26,490 bases of DNA from Oxalobacteraceae bacterium (GTDB lineage Bacteria > Pseudomonadota > Gammaproteobacteria > Burkholderiales > Burkholderiaceae_D). A program made the position numbers and the translations under genes. Below, piece by piece: positions 24,889 through 26,490 of the stretch. The DNA lies in NCBI GenBank assembly GCA_021151485.1, contig JAGKXB010000029.1:1-26490 (forward strand), written 5' to 3'. Each line of letters starts with the position of its first letter. The stretch's first letter is position 1. The notes under the pieces are model-generated. The model saw nothing but the letters and a program-made list of their open reading frames with translations. It was not told the DNA's origin and searched no databases.

Positions 24889-25304
24889 TGGCAATGGGTT
24901 CTTTGTCCGATAACGAAGATGATTTCAACCCTGAAATCAATACCACGCCATTGGTGGATGTGATGCTGGTGTTGCTGATTGTGTTCATGATTACCATTCC
25001 CGTCATCCAGCACAGCATCAAAGTCGATTTGCCACGCGCCACCAATGTGCCGAATAACACGCATGAAGAAGCCATTAATCTATCCATTGATGCGCAGGGC
25101 AAGGTGTATTGGAATACCACTTTAATTGATGACGAGGAATTAAAAAACCGCATTGCCGAAGCTGCCAAACACCAGCCACAACCGGCTTTGCATCTACGCG
25201 CCGAGCGCACCACGCAATATGAGAAAGTGGCGCAAGTCATGGCAGCTGTGCAGGCTGGTGGGTTAAGTAAGATGGGGTTTGTTACTGATCCGAATGTTAA
25301 GTAG
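24885..25304 (+). CDS. exbD: biopolymer transport protein ExbD
   Basis: A 139-residue inner-membrane partner of ExbB. INTTPLVDVMLVLLIVFMIT is the single transmembrane helix with the proton-carrying Asp (D25 from the first Met). The periplasmic domain (about 45-139) has DLPRATN, LSIDAQGKVYWN and AEAAKHQPQPALHLRAERTT, as usual for ExbD/TolR. ATG 24885 overlaps the exbB stop; a second ATG at 24888 is also possible. It completes the TonB-ExbB-ExbD system. Confidence 0.95.
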   Translation: MMAMGSLSDNEDDFNPEINTTPLVDVMLVLLIVFMITIPVIQHSIKVDLPRATNVPNNTHEEAINLSIDAQGKVYWNTTLIDDEELKNRIAEAAKHQPQPALHLRAERTTQYEKVAQVMAAVQAGGLSKMGFVTDPNVK

Positions 25305-25348
25305 CGTAAGTATTTACACAACTATTAATGGTAGCTAAAGGTTTTAAT

Positions 25349-25431
25349 CGTTCCCACGCTTCTACGTGAGAACGAGTAAAGTCAAAACCGGCCTCTCCCA
25401 CATCAGTGGGGGAGGGGTAGGGAGAGGGGCC
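25349..25431. repeat. two REP-like palindromes after exbD
   Basis: The first, CGTTCCCACG (25349-25358) with CGTGAGAACG (25365-25374), has one mismatch. The second, GGCCTCTCCC (25390-25399) with GGGAGAGGGGCC (25420-25431), has a bulge and an inner arm of repeated G and C runs. No T tract follows, so they look more like dispersed palindromic repeats than a terminator, though they may stop or protect the exbD transcript. The rest of the 186-nt gap shows nothing else. Confidence 0.5.
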
Positions 25432-25490
25432 ATTGATTTATGAACTTCCCCCATAAAGTTAGGTGATTTAATGGCAGCAAGTGGATGCAA

Positions 25491-26490
25491 TCAATCTATA
25501 TCCATCATTGCTGCGGAAACATTTGGAATGATTGGTTTGGCAGTAGGTGCCGCTTGGAATGGGATACTTTGAGCAGGAACTACTACTTGGGCAGGGGCAG
25601 TTCGAGCGCGAGTTTTCGCGCGAATTATATTTTTAGCAATATCTGGATTGTTGAAAATATGCTGATTAGCCGAAATTGTAGTTGTTAGATGAGTACCAAA
25701 TATTGCCTTGGAACGAGCGGTATGCAGTTGTTGTTGGCGTTTGGATGAAATATTGGTGAAAAATTTGACCGCAAGCATTGCATCCGCTGAGATCTCTGCA
25801 GCATCTTGTAACCCTAAAACTTTTTCTTCAAATAAGTCAAATATTATTCTTTGATTACGAACAGTTAAGTTGGGCTGGCAATTTTGTATTGCCTCCATGA
25901 TTCTCTCCTCCTTTTTTTGTCCATTGAGTAACTCTTGCAAAATTGTAAATTGCACCGCAGGATCTTTTTTAATTGAGGCAATTAGCGCTACCATTTCCTT
26001 TTCTTTTTTTATCTGTGCTGCATTTATCCAGTTATTTGCGGCGTTATATGTCAGGGTTGCTCCAGCACTTAAAACTGACATGAATGCGTTAGCGGCAAAG
26101 GCTGCTATGCCAATTTGTGCAGGTGCAACTTCTGGCTCAGGTTCTGGCTCAGGTTCTGGCTCAGGTTCTGGGGGAACAATTTTTAAAGCGGGTATGTCAT
26201 TCATTTTGGTAGCCAATGCAGCGAGTACTTCTGGATTGTCACCGAACTCTTCACTTGCAATAGCGTAAGCAATTTGCTTTTGTGCAGTTTGATCAGTAAA
26301 GATTTCAAGTCTCGTAGCCAATGCGTTGAGTACTGCGGGAGTATCGCCAAATATTTCAAAGCGAATTGTTTGTGCAATCAACATTTGCGCTTCAGGATCG
26401 GTAAAAATATTCAGGTTTTCAGCCAATGGTTGCAGTACAGCTACGTTATCGCCGAATTTTCCATCAGCAATTGCTTGCGCAATAATTCTT
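25491..26490 (-). CDS. unknown protein with 35-residue FxDP repeats and an (EP)n linker; 5' end outside the window
   Basis: An open frame of at least 332 residues running off the window edge; its start is not visible (a TTG at 26426 lies inside a repeat). Residue numbers here count from that TTG. Order: at least 2.7 tandem 35-residue repeats (IFTDPEAQMLIAQTI, FGDTPAVLNALA) at -21 to 76; a Pro-Glu run at 85-99; a small-residue-rich hydrophobic stretch (IGIAAFAANAFMSVLSAGAT, 105-124); a charged helix; then KDPAVQFTILQELL, RIMEAIQNCQPNLT and AVKFFTNI (154-227), which align with residues 33-102 of the effector-like protein at 165-1808. The end carries IFNNPDIAKNIIRA and an Ala/Pro-rich tail. I recognise no known family. 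A helical solenoid is suggested by the repeat length; secretion is a guess. Confidence 0.75.
   Translation of the reverse strand, partial: RIIAQAIADGKFGDNVAVLQPLAENLNIFTDPEAQMLIAQTIRFEIFGDTPAVLNALATRLEIFTDQTAQKQIAYAIASEEFGDNPEVLAALATKMNDIPALKIVPPEPEPEPEPEPEPEVAPAQIGIAAFAANAFMSVLSAGATLTYNAANNWINAAQIKKEKEMVALIASIKKDPAVQFTILQELLNGQKKEERIMEAIQNCQPNLTVRNQRIIFDLFEEKVLGLQDAAEISADAMLAVKFFTNISSKRQQQLHTARSKAIFGTHLTTTISANQHIFNNPDIAKNIIRAKTRARTAPAQVVVPAQSIPFQAAPTAKPIIPNVSAAMMDID
26131..26172 (-). repeat. 12-bp tandem repeat encoding the Pro-Glu linker
   Basis: The unit TCTGGCTCAGGT recurs about 3.4 times on the plus strand and encodes alternating Pro and Glu on the minus strand. Such a run can change copy number by slippage in steps of four residues without shifting the frame. 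Confidence 0.8.
26202..26489 (-). repeat. 105-bp coding repeats (35-residue units)
   Basis: Copy 1 spans 26385-26489, copy 2 spans 26280-26384 and copy 3 (partial, ending in the linker) spans about 26202-26279. Shared positions per unit are IA-x-x-I, FGD-x-x-x-VL-x-x-LA and IFTD-x-x-AQ. More units probably continue beyond the window. Confidence 0.8.

Noticed and set aside
26424..26426. TTG as the start of the last gene
   Set aside because: The frame stays open to the window edge and the upstream codons form another full 35-residue repeat, so the true start is outside.

Overview
The window reads as a chromosomal segment of a beta-proteobacterium, most likely order Burkholderiales. The evidence is gene content and order: paired lipid A acyltransferases between dapF and metK, the block cobA-cysN-cysD-cysH-DUF934-cysI-TSUP next to a divergent cysB, and an SAH riboswitch followed by ahcY, a small phage-holin-family gene and metF. 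Base composition is moderate to AT-rich for that order, and effector-like genes with toxin-antitoxin remnants suggest a host-associated lineage. Species assignment is inference. No tRNA, rRNA, CRISPR array or transposase gene was seen.

Layout. 1-1.8 kb: a ShET2/EspL-type effector-like gene with ankyrin-like C-terminal repeats, whose probable N-terminus lies in another frame. 1.9-4.0 kb: an OmpR-family response regulator and its TctE/QseC-like kinase. 4.0-6.7 kb (minus): dapF and two LpxL-like acyltransferases, divergent from metK. 8.1-9.1 kb: an M14 zinc peptidase, convergent with cobA. 9.1-16.0 kb (minus): the sulfate assimilation cluster. 16.3-17.2 kb: cysB. 17.2-18.9 kb: an accessory strip with a small unknown protein, a vapC remnant and a HigBA-type toxin-antitoxin pair. 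18.9-21.9 kb: SAH riboswitch, ahcY, holin-family gene, metF. 21.9-22.8 kb (minus): a cysteine-rich repeat protein. 23.2-25.3 kb: tonB, exbB, exbD. 25.5 kb to the end (minus): a repeat protein cut by the window edge.

How it works together. The housekeeping part centres on sulfur and one-carbon metabolism: sulfate activation (CysDN), direct APS reduction (CysH with the Fe-S cysteine signature, no cysC needed), sulfite reduction (CysI, with siroheme precursor from CobA), control by CysB, and the methyl cycle enzymes MetK, AhcY (behind an SAH sensor) and MetF.

The most unusual signal is a short helical motif with core F-[FT/N/S]-[DN]-P-x2-[Q/x] that recurs in four otherwise dissimilar proteins (165-1808, 17279-17740, 21854-22762, 25491-26490). 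In the last it forms 35-residue tandem repeats; in the first it precedes the ShET2-like protease region. These genes sit singly between housekeeping operons. They look like a dispersed lineage-specific family, possibly of secreted proteins. I do not recognise the motif as a named domain.
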